From an uncultured Bacilli bacterium (GTDB taxonomy: Bacteria; Bacillota_I; Bacilli_A; RF39; UBA660), in the NCBI GenBank assembly GCA_944332375.1, contig CALVJU010000035.1, forward strand, positions 1 through 5,815: DNA of 5,815 bases. The letters are read 5' to 3'. Under the pieces are notes generated by a model that was given only the letters and a program-made list of their open reading frames with translations, was not told where the DNA came from and made no database searches. Within the stretch, counting starts at the first letter, position 1, and every line of letters starts with the position of its first letter. Shown in pieces: positions 1-5,252 of the stretch. A program made the position numbers and the translations under genes.

Positions 1-154
1 CTACATCCTGGTAAGTAGTAGACACATTCACATTGGAAGCAATGTTCTGATAACGTACCACCTTTGTATTATCACAAGCATCAGAACCCCTTACTGTAGA
101 AGGAAAGACAAGAAAAAGAAAAATACAAGCATAAAATAATAATTTTCGTCTCAT
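1..154 (-). CDS. Exported protein of unknown function, N-terminal fragment (cut by the window edge)
   Basis: The reading frame opens at the ATG at 154 and runs off the left edge after 51 codons, so only the N-terminus is seen. It begins MRRKLLFYACIFLFLVFPST: a positive start and a hydrophobic stretch of about 13 residues, as in a Sec signal peptide. Likely cleavage is near residues 22-26 (VRG or SDA). The cysteine at residue 27 is preceded by SDA, not a lipobox, so a lipoprotein is unlikely. The rest of the visible part contains NIASNVNVSTTYQD, which I cannot tie firmly to a named family. A strong SD (AAGGAGG, 6 nt before ATG) overlaps the stop codon of the upstream membrane-protein gene, leaving 11 bases between the genes, so the two are almost certainly co-transcribed and probably translationally coupled. 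The gene and signal peptide are well supported; the function is unknown. Confidence 0.8.
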   Translation of the reverse strand, partial: MRRKLLFYACIFLFLVFPSTVRGSDACDNTKVVRYQNIASNVNVSTTYQDV

Positions 155-160
155 GTTCTC

Positions 161-167
161 CCTCCTT
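161..167 (-). promoter_or_regulatory. Ribosome binding site AAGGAGG overlapping the upstream stop codon
   Basis: A full-strength Shine-Dalgarno lies 6 nt before the ATG at 154. Its first two bases are the last two of the TAA stop (168-166) of the 530-residue membrane protein. This layout favours re-initiation by ribosomes that finish the upstream gene, and it fixes the start of the exported protein. Confidence 0.85.
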
Positions 168-1758
168 ATCTTAATTGATATCTATAAGTTGTATTATAAA
201 TCGTAAGCACCAAATCAATTTCAGTCGCTTCCTGTACTTCTTTTAATACTTCCACATATCCAGTGTCCTCTAAAGATGCTTTTCTTGGTGTCACTTGTTT
301 TAGTGTCAAAGAACTTATCTTTTCCTCACCATTGATCGTATAAACAAGTTTCCCATATTTTTCTAATAACTGTGCAAGAGATAATTCTTGTTTTGCTTCA
401 TCACCCAATTTTAATGTTCCATCTACTTTTAAAATACTCTTCTCATATTCATCAATGGATGGTGTTAAATATTCCGTAGAATCAATACAATCATTTTCAG
501 CAAGACAGAATTGATATTGGACTGGAAAACGATCTTGAATCTCAATTTGTTTTATCGATAACGTCGAACCATTCAAAAGTGTATCATCAAACTTCATTTC
601 CTGTCCCAAAGAAATTCTTTTCTTTTCTACAGTTCCAGTCAAATCAACTGGCGCTATCGCAATCTTCGTAATTTGATGTTCTCCATTACTTACTCCAGTA
701 TCAATATACTGAAACTGCATCTCTTTTAATGTTTCTTCTTTTGGCACTTCATAAATAAACAAATAAGTATGTTCTTCTGAATCTAAAGCTTCCCCATAAT
801 AAGCATTTCCAAACTCAGTAAATCTCTCCGCTTGGTCAATACTACTATAATAATTTTTACCATCAATCACCAAAACTGGTCTTGCACTATCAAATTTTTT
901 ATTTGTAATAGAATTATTCGTTACTTTCATAGAAATTAACACATATACATTTTCTTCATTTAAAACAGTTCCATTTCCCGTCTTATCTGTAATATAACTA
1001 TCCATAATCTGCATAGTAAATCCATTCCTTGAAAAAACAGATCCTTCCGGATATGGTTTATCATGAAATCCAAAATAATAAACTCCATATCCAACAAGAA
1101 TAACAATAACAACCGTTACAATAGTATTAATTAATGTCTTATTCTCTTTATAAACATATTTCCCATGACGCAATCTACGATTCCAACCACGTTTTAATTT
1201 ATCCGTATCTATTTCAATATTGATTTCAAACTCTTCTCTATCTTTCTCATCAATATTAAGATCTTCCAGATCTTGAACGAAATTAAACTTTTTGATATCA
1301 AATCCAGTCGCACGGATTGCAAATATAATCAACGTCAACCATTCAATAATCATAACAGCTGTAATCAAATCTCGTGCTAATAAAGCAACACGAATATCCA
1401 CCACTTGAATATACATGTCATTTAAAACACCATTCGTAAAATAGAAAACTCCAGTAGTAAAAAGATAAGATATAATTGTTATAATATAAAATAATACCGG
1501 TTTTTTCTTATATCTCATCAAATAGATGATCACAAGAGATATGACAACAATGAAAAGAGGTAAGACAATAGAAACACCATTCAACAAAGAACGAATTGTT
1601 GTCTGTCCTACAACACTTTCTACTGTACTTGCATAGTTATTAAAAAAGTCTAGTACTCCACTTGTTCTATAAATTAAATATCCAATCAAAATACAAACCA
1701 CTAAGTGGATGACTTTAAAATATTTAATTAATAATGCATATGGTCTTCTCAAAATCAT
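166..1758 (-). CDS. Five-TM membrane protein with extracellular DUF4352-like domain
   Basis: 530 residues. Hydrophobic helices lie at about 16-33, 59-81, 87-107, 131-149 and 208-230. Positive charges (RRPYALLIKYFK at the start, RYKKK after helix 2, RRLRHGK before helix 5) predict a cytoplasmic N-terminus, a cytoplasmic charged linker (about 150-207) and an extracellular C-terminal half (231-530). Residues about 245-350 look like a DUF4352-type immunoglobulin-like fold: a strand with NGFTMQI, then a long VYVLISMKVTNNS strand and a later TYLFIYEVP strand. Residues 380-530 seem to be a second beta-rich region that I do not recognise; it holds the only extracellular cysteines, C418 and C424 (CX5C), which could form a disulfide. 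The start is set by AGAGGG 6 nt before ATG. It is the first gene of an operon with the exported protein at 154. Role unknown; a cell-surface sensor or scaffold is a guess. Confidence 0.9.
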   Translation of the reverse strand: MILRRPYALLIKYFKVIHLVVCILIGYLIYRTSGVLDFFNNYASTVESVVGQTTIRSLLNGVSIVLPLFIVVISLVIIYLMRYKKKPVLFYIITIISYLFTTGVFYFTNGVLNDMYIQVVDIRVALLARDLITAVMIIEWLTLIIFAIRATGFDIKKFNFVQDLEDLNIDEKDREEFEINIEIDTDKLKRGWNRRLRHGKYVYKENKTLINTIVTVVIVILVGYGVYYFGFHDKPYPEGSVFSRNGFTMQIMDSYITDKTGNGTVLNEENVYVLISMKVTNNSITNKKFDSARPVLVIDGKNYYSSIDQAERFTEFGNAYYGEALDSEEHTYLFIYEVPKEETLKEMQFQYIDTGVSNGEHQITKIAIAPVDLTGTVEKKRISLGQEMKFDDTLLNGSTLSIKQIEIQDRFPVQYQFCLAENDCIDSTEYLTPSIDEYEKSILKVDGTLKLGDEAKQELSLAQLLEKYGKLVYTINGEEKISSLTLKQVTPRKASLEDTGYVEVLKEVQEATEIDLVLTIYNTTYRYQLR

Positions 1759-1782
1759 AACAATCCCTCTTATTCTAATAAT

Positions 1783-1788
1783 AGTATA
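1783..1788 (-). promoter_or_regulatory. Possible -10 box of the membrane-protein operon
   Basis: TATACT (5 of 6 to consensus) lies about 25 bases before the ATG at 1758 and just after the terminator of the preceding operon. No good -35 hexamer is present: the region 17 bases upstream is a T-run belonging to that terminator. Predicted leader length is under 20 bases. The call rests on position and the -10 alone. Confidence 0.45.
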
Positions 1789-1801
1789 GCTTAAATTTTA
1801 T

Positions 1802-1840
1802 AAAAAAAAAAGAGAATTTTTTTCATTTTTTCTCTTTTTT
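1802..1840 (-). terminator. Rho-independent terminator (AT-rich) after the PH-like gene
   Basis: On the minus strand an 11-bp inverted repeat, AAAAAAGAGAA / TTCTCTTTTTT (arms 1830-1840 and 1806-1816), encloses a 13-base A-rich loop and is followed by four more T residues. It begins at the stop codon of the PH-like protein and ends before the next operon's -10 box. The stem has only two G-C pairs, so it may be leaky. Confidence 0.6.
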
Positions 1841-2285
1841 AAATTGCACGATTGGAAAGAGAACCATATTTCTTTTTCTCTTCCATCATATATTCTGTAA
1901 CATTCGTTTCTATTTCATCTAAAGCATCATTTTGAATATGTGATAATGGAATAAATTCTTTTACTGTATCAATATAGATCTTTCCCCAAATCAATCCGCT
2001 TTTTACTTTTAAATCATTAAACAAATCTGGTGTAATTGCGGTAAAGAAGTACCCAAACAAAAGTCTCTTCTGTCCAATTAAGATTCTTTTATTGGTAAGT
2101 GCAACTACACAAGAAGTAATAATATCAAATAGATAGTCGTTTTTTTGAGCAACGAAAATATATTGAACTTCTTCCCCTGGATTTAAATGCATATCAATTA
2201 CTTTTGAATGCGCTTTAATTCTCCATGCAATAGTAATAGGAAATCTTTTTTTAAATTCTTTCGCCCTTTGCGCAACAATTGACAT
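1839..2285 (-). CDS. Small PH-like domain protein
   Basis: 148 residues from the chosen start (MSIVAQRAKEFKKR). The core, about residues 34-108, has the pattern of bacterial PH-like domains of the bPH_3/YokE type: LNPGEEVQYIFVAQK, then VVALTNKRILIG, a glycine-aromatic turn, and a final strand GKIYIDTVKEFIPL. Such domains are usually cytoplasmic and are often found beside membrane proteins; ligands are mostly unknown. There is no signal peptide and no TM segment. The C-terminus (about 120-142) is a charged helix. An ATG at 2312 would add nine residues and overlap the upstream gene by 20 bases, but GAGGAG sits 10 nt before the ATG at 2285, which leaves a 7-base gap, so the shorter form is preferred. 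It is second in an operon with the thioredoxin-like gene and is followed by a terminator. The fold is likely; its partner and role are unknown. Confidence 0.85.
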   Translation of the reverse strand: MSIVAQRAKEFKKRFPITIAWRIKAHSKVIDMHLNPGEEVQYIFVAQKNDYLFDIITSCVVALTNKRILIGQKRLLFGYFFTAITPDLFNDLKVKSGLIWGKIYIDTVKEFIPLSHIQNDALDEIETNVTEYMMEEKKKYGSLSNRAI

Positions 2286-2292
2286 ATGATCA

Positions 2293-3099
2293 CTACTCCT
2301 CAATAAAACCATTCTCTTTAAAGAATTCTACCATAGTCTCTTCACTATCAAAGCCTTCGATAGAATCAATTACTTCTTTATTCTGTACTACAATAGTCAA
2401 CGGAGTTCCAAATCCATCACTTAAAATATCAAGTGATTCTGTCATACTTGTCTGATCATCAGTTGATAAGTCAGTAATATTTAAATAGTTGATAGTAATA
2501 CCATATTCTTCAGCAATATCATTTAGAACTGGTCTTGCTTCTTCACAATGAGAACATCCAGTTTGTGCGAAAACCACAATTTGTTTTTCATCACTATTGA
2601 TAATCTCTTCGTATTCTTCATAACCAATCTTATTTAAATTAACATCATCTGCAACATATTCAACATCTTCTCCAATAATTCCATTCGTCTGTAAGAAATC
2701 AAATACACCTTCCGCATCGGTATATCCAATCTGTAATCCATCTTGTTTTCCATTTCTAACAACTGCCATTGTTGGAGTACCAAAGCTATCTGCATCAATT
2801 TCTAACATGTCTAAAATAGTCTGTAAATTAGTATCAGATAATTCATCTGTATTTAAATAGTAATATCCAAATTGGTATTCATCACTTGCATCTTCTAAAA
2901 TCGGAGAGAATTGTTGACAATAACTACATCCTGGTCTTCCGATATATATCAACTCTCCTGTTTCAGAATTCATGAGTTCTTTAATCTCATCAATTACTTC
3001 TTGTTCTCTTTGACCGCCTACAACAGCCGCGATAATGATGACTGCAATGACTGCAACAACAACGCCCAAAACAGTAAATAATTTTTTTGTTTCGTTCAT
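2293..3099 (-). CDS. Membrane-anchored tandem thioredoxin-fold protein
   Basis: 268 residues from the chosen ATG. KK followed by a hydrophobic helix (about 8-29) predicts an N-in anchor with the rest outside the membrane. Two thioredoxin-like domains follow. Domain 1 has IYIGRPGCSYCQQFSP (C58, C61) and a cis-proline loop FGTP (P109). Domain 2 has VVFAQTGCSHCEEARP (C182, C185) and FGTP (P233). The GRPxCxYC style resembles the bacteriocin transport accessory / PedC-BrcD-like branch of the fold. The four active-site cysteines are the only cysteines. The mature part is very acidic. Likely role: extracytoplasmic dithiol/disulfide exchange; direction and substrate are unknown. A GTG at 3108 is in frame, but AGGTG with 6-nt spacing favours the ATG at 3099. 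It is first in an operon with the PH-like gene and has its own promoter. Fold very likely, physiological role open. Confidence 0.9.
   Translation of the reverse strand: MNETKKLFTVLGVVVAVIAVIIIAAVVGGQREQEVIDEIKELMNSETGELIYIGRPGCSYCQQFSPILEDASDEYQFGYYYLNTDELSDTNLQTILDMLEIDADSFGTPTMAVVRNGKQDGLQIGYTDAEGVFDFLQTNGIIGEDVEYVADDVNLNKIGYEEYEEIINSDEKQIVVFAQTGCSHCEEARPVLNDIAEEYGITINYLNITDLSTDDQTSMTESLDILSDGFGTPLTIVVQNKEVIDSIEGFDSEETMVEFFKENGFIEE
2296..2301 (-). promoter_or_regulatory. Ribosome binding site GAGGAG that decides the PH-like start
   Basis: GAGGAG lies 10 nt before the ATG at 2285 and inside the last codons of the thioredoxin-like gene. It is downstream of the alternative ATG at 2312, so it cannot serve that start; nothing comparable precedes 2312. 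Confidence 0.75.
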
Positions 3100-3105
3100 A
3101 TCATA

Positions 3106-3110
3106 CACCT
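3106..3110 (-). promoter_or_regulatory. Ribosome binding site AGGTG that decides the thioredoxin-like start
   Basis: AGGTG lies 6 nt before the ATG at 3099 and contains the alternative GTG codon at 3108 itself. If it works as a Shine-Dalgarno, the GTG cannot be the start. It is only a moderate match, so confidence is moderate. Confidence 0.6.
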
Positions 3111-3152
3111 ATTCTTTCTATGTTTATCCAAATTCATAAGATAACTAAAGAT

Positions 3153-3181
3153 ATTATACTTTATTTTTAAGAAAGTTACAA
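3153..3181 (-). promoter_or_regulatory. Sigma-A promoter of the thioredoxin-like / PH-like operon
   Basis: The -35 box TTGTAA (3176-3181, 4 of 6) is separated by exactly 17 bases from a perfect -10 box TATAAT (3153-3158). A start near 3146 would give a leader of about 47 bases before the ATG at 3099. The -35 lies in one arm of an imperfect inverted repeat at 3172-3209. Confidence 0.75.
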
Positions 3182-3209
3182 CGTTTTTATGTATTCGTAA
3201 TATAACTTT
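3172..3209 (-). repeat. Imperfect inverted repeat over the -35 box; possible operator or terminator
   Basis: On the minus strand AAAGTTATA (3201-3209) can pair with TGTAACTTT (3172-3180), nine pairs with one G-T, and after a 2-base bulge a further ACG/CGT pairs inside, leaving a 12-base loop. It could end the transcript of the upstream coiled-coil gene, because a CTTTCTT tract follows, or bind a regulator at the -35 box. No better terminator was seen in 3182-3261. Confidence 0.4.
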
Positions 3210-3261
3210 TGGTCAGGAGATTTAAAAAAAGTTTAAGGTTAGGTTCTGTTTTACAATTATT

Positions 3262-4083
3262 TTAATTATTTCCGTAAATGGAATGTAATTGTTTTTGAAA
3301 ATGCTTTCTTGCCTCCTCATATTGTTGTGAAGCTTGTTCTTTTTTCTCAGCCAACCTTAATTGATAATTCGCTTTTATCTCTTCTTTTTTCTGATTGAAA
3401 AACTGTTTCAATAGTCCTTGCATTTCCTCTACATCTATATCTAATTGATTATTTTTGATTCTAAAATCGATTACAAAATCGATAAATTCTTTCACATAAT
3501 CGAATCTTCCAAAACGAACATAAGAAGAAAGTTGGTTCGTTGAAGAATTGAATTCATAAAAACAAATCTCATCTCCTAATGTATCCTCTTTCTCACATTC
3601 ATCCAAAACGATGATTTCTCCATTGTGCGCGAAAAGAGCAGGATTGTGGAATGAATAACGGTATTCTGGTTCTATATCCTCTTCTTTAATGATCATCGCA
3701 ATATTTTTTATCACATCTACTTCTACGCGATCAAAAGTACAAGTTTCTATTTTCTTTGTACGATATTTTGTTTTTTGAAAACAATACGGTTCTCCTTCAT
3801 AGATGGTAAGTAAATCGGCAAAGGTTTCACCAATCATACTACTTGGAAAGGTGGAAAACGTTTTTATTTTTTGTGAATATGTTTCGACTTCTTTATTTAA
3901 TTGACTCATCTCTTGAATAATTGATTCCTCCGATGGTCTATATTTTTCTCTTAACTCTTCTTCCAATTTCTTTAATTCTTGAATTTTCTTCAACTCCAAT
4001 TCTTCCTTTTTCTGTTGACAAATTTCTTGTTGTTCTTTTACCCCTATGATTTTCTTTAAAATATGATCCATTGTTTCTTGCAT
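3262..4083 (-). CDS. Soluble coiled-coil protein of unknown function
   Basis: 273 residues, no signal peptide and no TM segment. Residues about 16-75 are rich in K, E and Q with heptad-like spacing (KEQQEICQQKKEELELKKIQ), and residues about 215-270 form a second charged helix. Between them, about 80-205 look like a mixed alpha/beta domain with several strands (for example NGEIIVLDECE, DEICFYEFN and a following SYVRFGRFDYVKEFIDFVIDF). The layout of helix, globular core, helix could place the core at the middle of a hairpin or a dimer. I do not recognise a family. The start is well set by AAGGAGG 10 nt before the ATG at 4083. It appears monocistronic: 255 bases separate it from the gene upstream, and the next gene downstream has its own promoter. 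The gene is certain by ORF length and SD; the function is unknown. Confidence 0.85.
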   Translation of the reverse strand: MQETMDHILKKIIGVKEQQEICQQKKEELELKKIQELKKLEEELREKYRPSEESIIQEMSQLNKEVETYSQKIKTFSTFPSSMIGETFADLLTIYEGEPYCFQKTKYRTKKIETCTFDRVEVDVIKNIAMIIKEEDIEPEYRYSFHNPALFAHNGEIIVLDECEKEDTLGDEICFYEFNSSTNQLSSYVRFGRFDYVKEFIDFVIDFRIKNNQLDIDVEEMQGLLKQFFNQKKEEIKANYQLRLAEKKEQASQQYEEARKHFQKQLHSIYGNN

Positions 4084-4093
4084 ATGAATAAAT

Positions 4094-4100
4094 CCTCCTT
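4094..4100 (-). promoter_or_regulatory. Ribosome binding site AAGGAGG of the coiled-coil gene
   Basis: A perfect anti-16S match lies 10 nt before the ATG at 4083. The later in-frame ATG at 4071 would be too distant, so 4083 is chosen. Confidence 0.8.
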
Positions 4101-4106
4101 ATTTTC

Positions 4107-4135
4107 AATTTATGTATCAAGGCAGCTCATATCAA
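4107..4135 (-). promoter_or_regulatory. Weak candidate promoter of the coiled-coil gene
   Basis: TTGATA (4130-4135, 5 of 6) and TAAATT (4107-4112, 4 of 6) are 17 bases apart. Transcription would start near 4100, almost on the ribosome binding site, which is tight. A promoter further upstream remains possible. The -35 box falls inside a short sequence block that recurs near 5099-5125. Confidence 0.35.
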
Positions 4136-4170
4136 AATGATTTTAATACAAGTTTTTTACTAAATATCAA

Positions 4171-4184
4171 ACATCTAAAGATGT
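4171..4184. repeat. 14-bp perfect inverted repeat ACATCT-AA-AGATGT
   Basis: The arms ACATCT and AGATGT flank two bases in the intergenic region upstream of the coiled-coil gene. It could be a small operator or a short hairpin. No T-run follows on either strand, so it is not a convincing terminator. The rest of 4185-4285 holds no supported gene. Confidence 0.4.
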
Positions 4185-4284
4185 GGAATCATTTGAAGAG
4201 AAGTACTTGATCTTCCCCATTCATTCTTTTCTATCTTATTTTCATATTTTTAACTCTAACTATATCACAAACATTCTCCTCTCT

Positions 4285-4301
4285 TGTGTATTTTTTACAC
4301 A
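4285..4301. promoter_or_regulatory. Second GTGTA-N5-TACAC palindrome, putative NrtR-type operator
   Basis: TGTGTA-TTTTT-TACACA is a 17-bp palindrome whose 15-bp core (4286-4300) has the same arms and spacing as the palindrome in the nrtR-type promoter at 5057-5071. It lies just past the terminator of that gene and about 200 bases upstream of the coiled-coil gene. Unlike the first copy it is not framed by good -35 and -10 boxes on either strand, so its target is unclear. Operator identity is inferred from the shared sequence and proximity to the regulator. Confidence 0.55.
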
Positions 4302-4314
4302 TACAACTGGTTTT

Positions 4315-4338
4315 AAAAACGTACTTCATAAAATACGT
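4315..4338 (-). terminator. Rho-independent terminator of the NrtR-type gene
   Basis: Starting two bases after the TAG stop, ACGTATTT pairs with AAGTACGT (8 bp, one G-T) around a TATG loop, followed by TTTT. It isolates the regulator as a single-gene transcript. Confidence 0.65.
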
Positions 4339-4339
4339 C

Positions 4340-5020
4340 CTAAAATATCTTTTTGTCTTCGATAACATCTTTAAAGCGATATAATTTGGATGGCTTATTC
4401 CCATTCAAACTAATTTCTTTATTGGTATCATCTATAATATTCAAACTTAATATTTTCTTTCTAAAATTTCTTCGATCAAAAGTTTTATTTAATATTCCTT
4501 CATAAATACTTTGTAATTGAGGCATGGTGAACTCTTTTGGTAATAATACTTTCAAAATATTACTTTCTAATATGAGCTCTCTTAACTTTTCAATTTCCTT
4601 GTTTAAGATTTCATTGTGTGAAAATGCTAGATCAGGTACTTTGTCAATATCAAACCACGCTACATCAACTGTATTTCTGTTTTCTTTTATAATTTTTGTT
4701 TTTTTCCCGTCGATGAGTCCTAAATAAGCAATGGCAACCATTCTCATCGGAATATCTTCCGTTTTTCCTAACTCATCAAATACACCATACTGATAAAGTT
4801 CGACATCCTTAATTCCAGTTTTTTCAAATATTTCTCTTCTCACACCATCTTCTAACTGTTCATTGTTATATAAAGCTCCACCTACCAATGCCCACTTTTC
4901 TTTATAAGGTTCATTCTTTCTTTTGATTAACAAGACTTTAATATGATTCCCTTCTACTGTAAATATAGCACTAATCACGTGGATTCCTTGATTTTTATAT
5001 CGTTCATTTCCTACTCTCAT
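4340..5020 (-). CDS. NrtR-type transcriptional regulator (Nudix domain plus winged helix)
   Basis: 226 residues, a usual length for NrtR-like regulators. Residues about 12-150 form a Nudix domain: VISAIFTV, then VLLIKRKNEPYKEKWALVGG, then the Nudix box from G48 to I70 (GX5E at G48-E54, REIFEKTGI at 62-70). The box carries lysine (K67) where the second glutamate of the EE pair is expected, so hydrolysis may be lost. Residues about 164-216 match the NrtR winged helix: FTMPQLQSIYEGILN, FDRRNFRKKIL and a terminal KPSKLYRF. In known NrtR proteins the Nudix domain senses ADP-ribose or related NAD-derived ligands and the winged helix represses NAD-synthesis genes; related proteins sense other compounds. 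The loop LYQYGVFDELGKTEDIPMRM differs from the usual DPRGR-type ligand segment, so the ligand is open. The promoter carries a palindrome in its spacer, which suggests autorepression; a terminator follows. SD AAGGTG precedes the ATG. No gene symbol is given because the regulon is not seen. Confidence 0.88.
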   Translation of the reverse strand: MRVGNERYKNQGIHVISAIFTVEGNHIKVLLIKRKNEPYKEKWALVGGALYNNEQLEDGVRREIFEKTGIKDVELYQYGVFDELGKTEDIPMRMVAIAYLGLIDGKKTKIIKENRNTVDVAWFDIDKVPDLAFSHNEILNKEIEKLRELILESNILKVLLPKEFTMPQLQSIYEGILNKTFDRRNFRKKILSLNIIDDTNKEISLNGNKPSKLYRFKDVIEDKKIF

Positions 5021-5049
5021 AGTTCACCTTCAATTAGCTTTACAATTTT

Positions 5050-5078
5050 ATTATATGTGTAAAAATTACACTTGTCAA
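5050..5078 (-). promoter_or_regulatory. Consensus sigma-A promoter of the NrtR-type gene
   Basis: TTGACA (5073-5078) and TATAAT (5050-5055) are both perfect and 17 bases apart. Transcription would start near 5043, giving a leader of about 23 bases with SD AAGGTG close to the ATG at 5020. Such a strong promoter on a regulator gene normally implies repression, which fits the operator inside the spacer. Confidence 0.9.
5057..5071. promoter_or_regulatory. Palindromic operator GTGTAA-N3-TTACAC inside the promoter spacer
   Basis: A perfect 15-bp palindrome is centred in the 17-bp spacer between -35 and -10, one base from each box. A protein bound here would block RNA polymerase. The same GTGTA-N5-TACAC pattern recurs at 4286-4300 on the other side of the gene, so autoregulation by the encoded NrtR-type protein is the simplest reading. 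Confidence 0.8.
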
Positions 5079-5098
5079 CACTTTTATTCCCTAACATA

Positions 5099-5125
5099 AA
5101 GGCAGAGCTAATATGATTTTATAAT
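5099..5125. repeat. Short intergenic block, diverged copy of 4119-4148
   Basis: Both copies read, on the plus strand, AAGGCA-(GA)-GCT-C/A-ATAT, then GATTTTA and an A/T-rich end; the copy at 4119-4148 lacks the GA and has six extra bases before GATTTTA. Both are in the same orientation, upstream of a minus-strand gene. It may be a shared regulatory element or chance similarity in AT-rich DNA. No gene is seen between 5079 and 5197. Confidence 0.35.
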
Positions 5126-5197
5126 AATCGAGAATTATCTATTATTTCTCACTACTTGTTCTATATGTTTGCATACAAGATATTTTTTGGCACGAAT

Positions 5198-5223
5198 AAA
5201 AAAATAGGAAATGGACAGTTCCT
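5198..5223 (-). terminator. Probable terminator of the acetyltransferase gene
   Basis: AGGAA (5219-5223) pairs with TTCCT (5206-5210) around an 8-base loop, followed by A and a run of seven T residues on the minus strand, about 30 bases past the stop codon. The stem is short, so efficiency is uncertain. Confidence 0.55.
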
Positions 5224-5252
5224 TTAAATGTAATACTATTATTTGCCAGTTT

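Noticed and set aside
2286..2312. Nine-codon N-terminal extension of the PH-like protein from the ATG at 2312
   Set aside because: The only good Shine-Dalgarno (2296-2301) lies downstream of this ATG and correctly spaced for the ATG at 2285.
3100..3108. GTG start three codons before the chosen start of the thioredoxin-like gene
   Set aside because: The GTG lies within the AGGTG ribosome binding site that serves the ATG at 3099.
3109..3261. Possible riboswitch or attenuator in the leader of the thioredoxin-like operon
   Set aside because: The predicted leader is only about 47 bases, AT-rich and without conserved riboswitch motifs or a terminator/antiterminator pair.
3938..4120. 60-codon minus-strand ORF overlapping the coiled-coil gene
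   Set aside because: It is an out-of-frame shadow of the lysine/glutamate-rich 5' end of the larger gene, which has a perfect ribosome binding site.
4185..4285. Very short ORFs of 4 to 17 codons on the minus strand downstream of the second operator, one after a GAGAGGAGA stretch
   Set aside because: The one with a good ribosome binding site ends after four codons; the longer ones have none. A leader peptide or small RNA cannot be supported from sequence alone.
4183..4365. 60-codon plus-strand ORF beginning at GTG in the intergenic region
   Set aside because: It has no Shine-Dalgarno, starts on the arm of an inverted repeat, runs through the putative operator and terminator, and overlaps the end of the regulator gene. 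Its composition is what AT-rich noncoding DNA gives.
4524..4727. 67-codon plus-strand ORF
   Set aside because: It lies wholly opposite the recognisable winged-helix and Nudix coding sequence and has no supporting signals.
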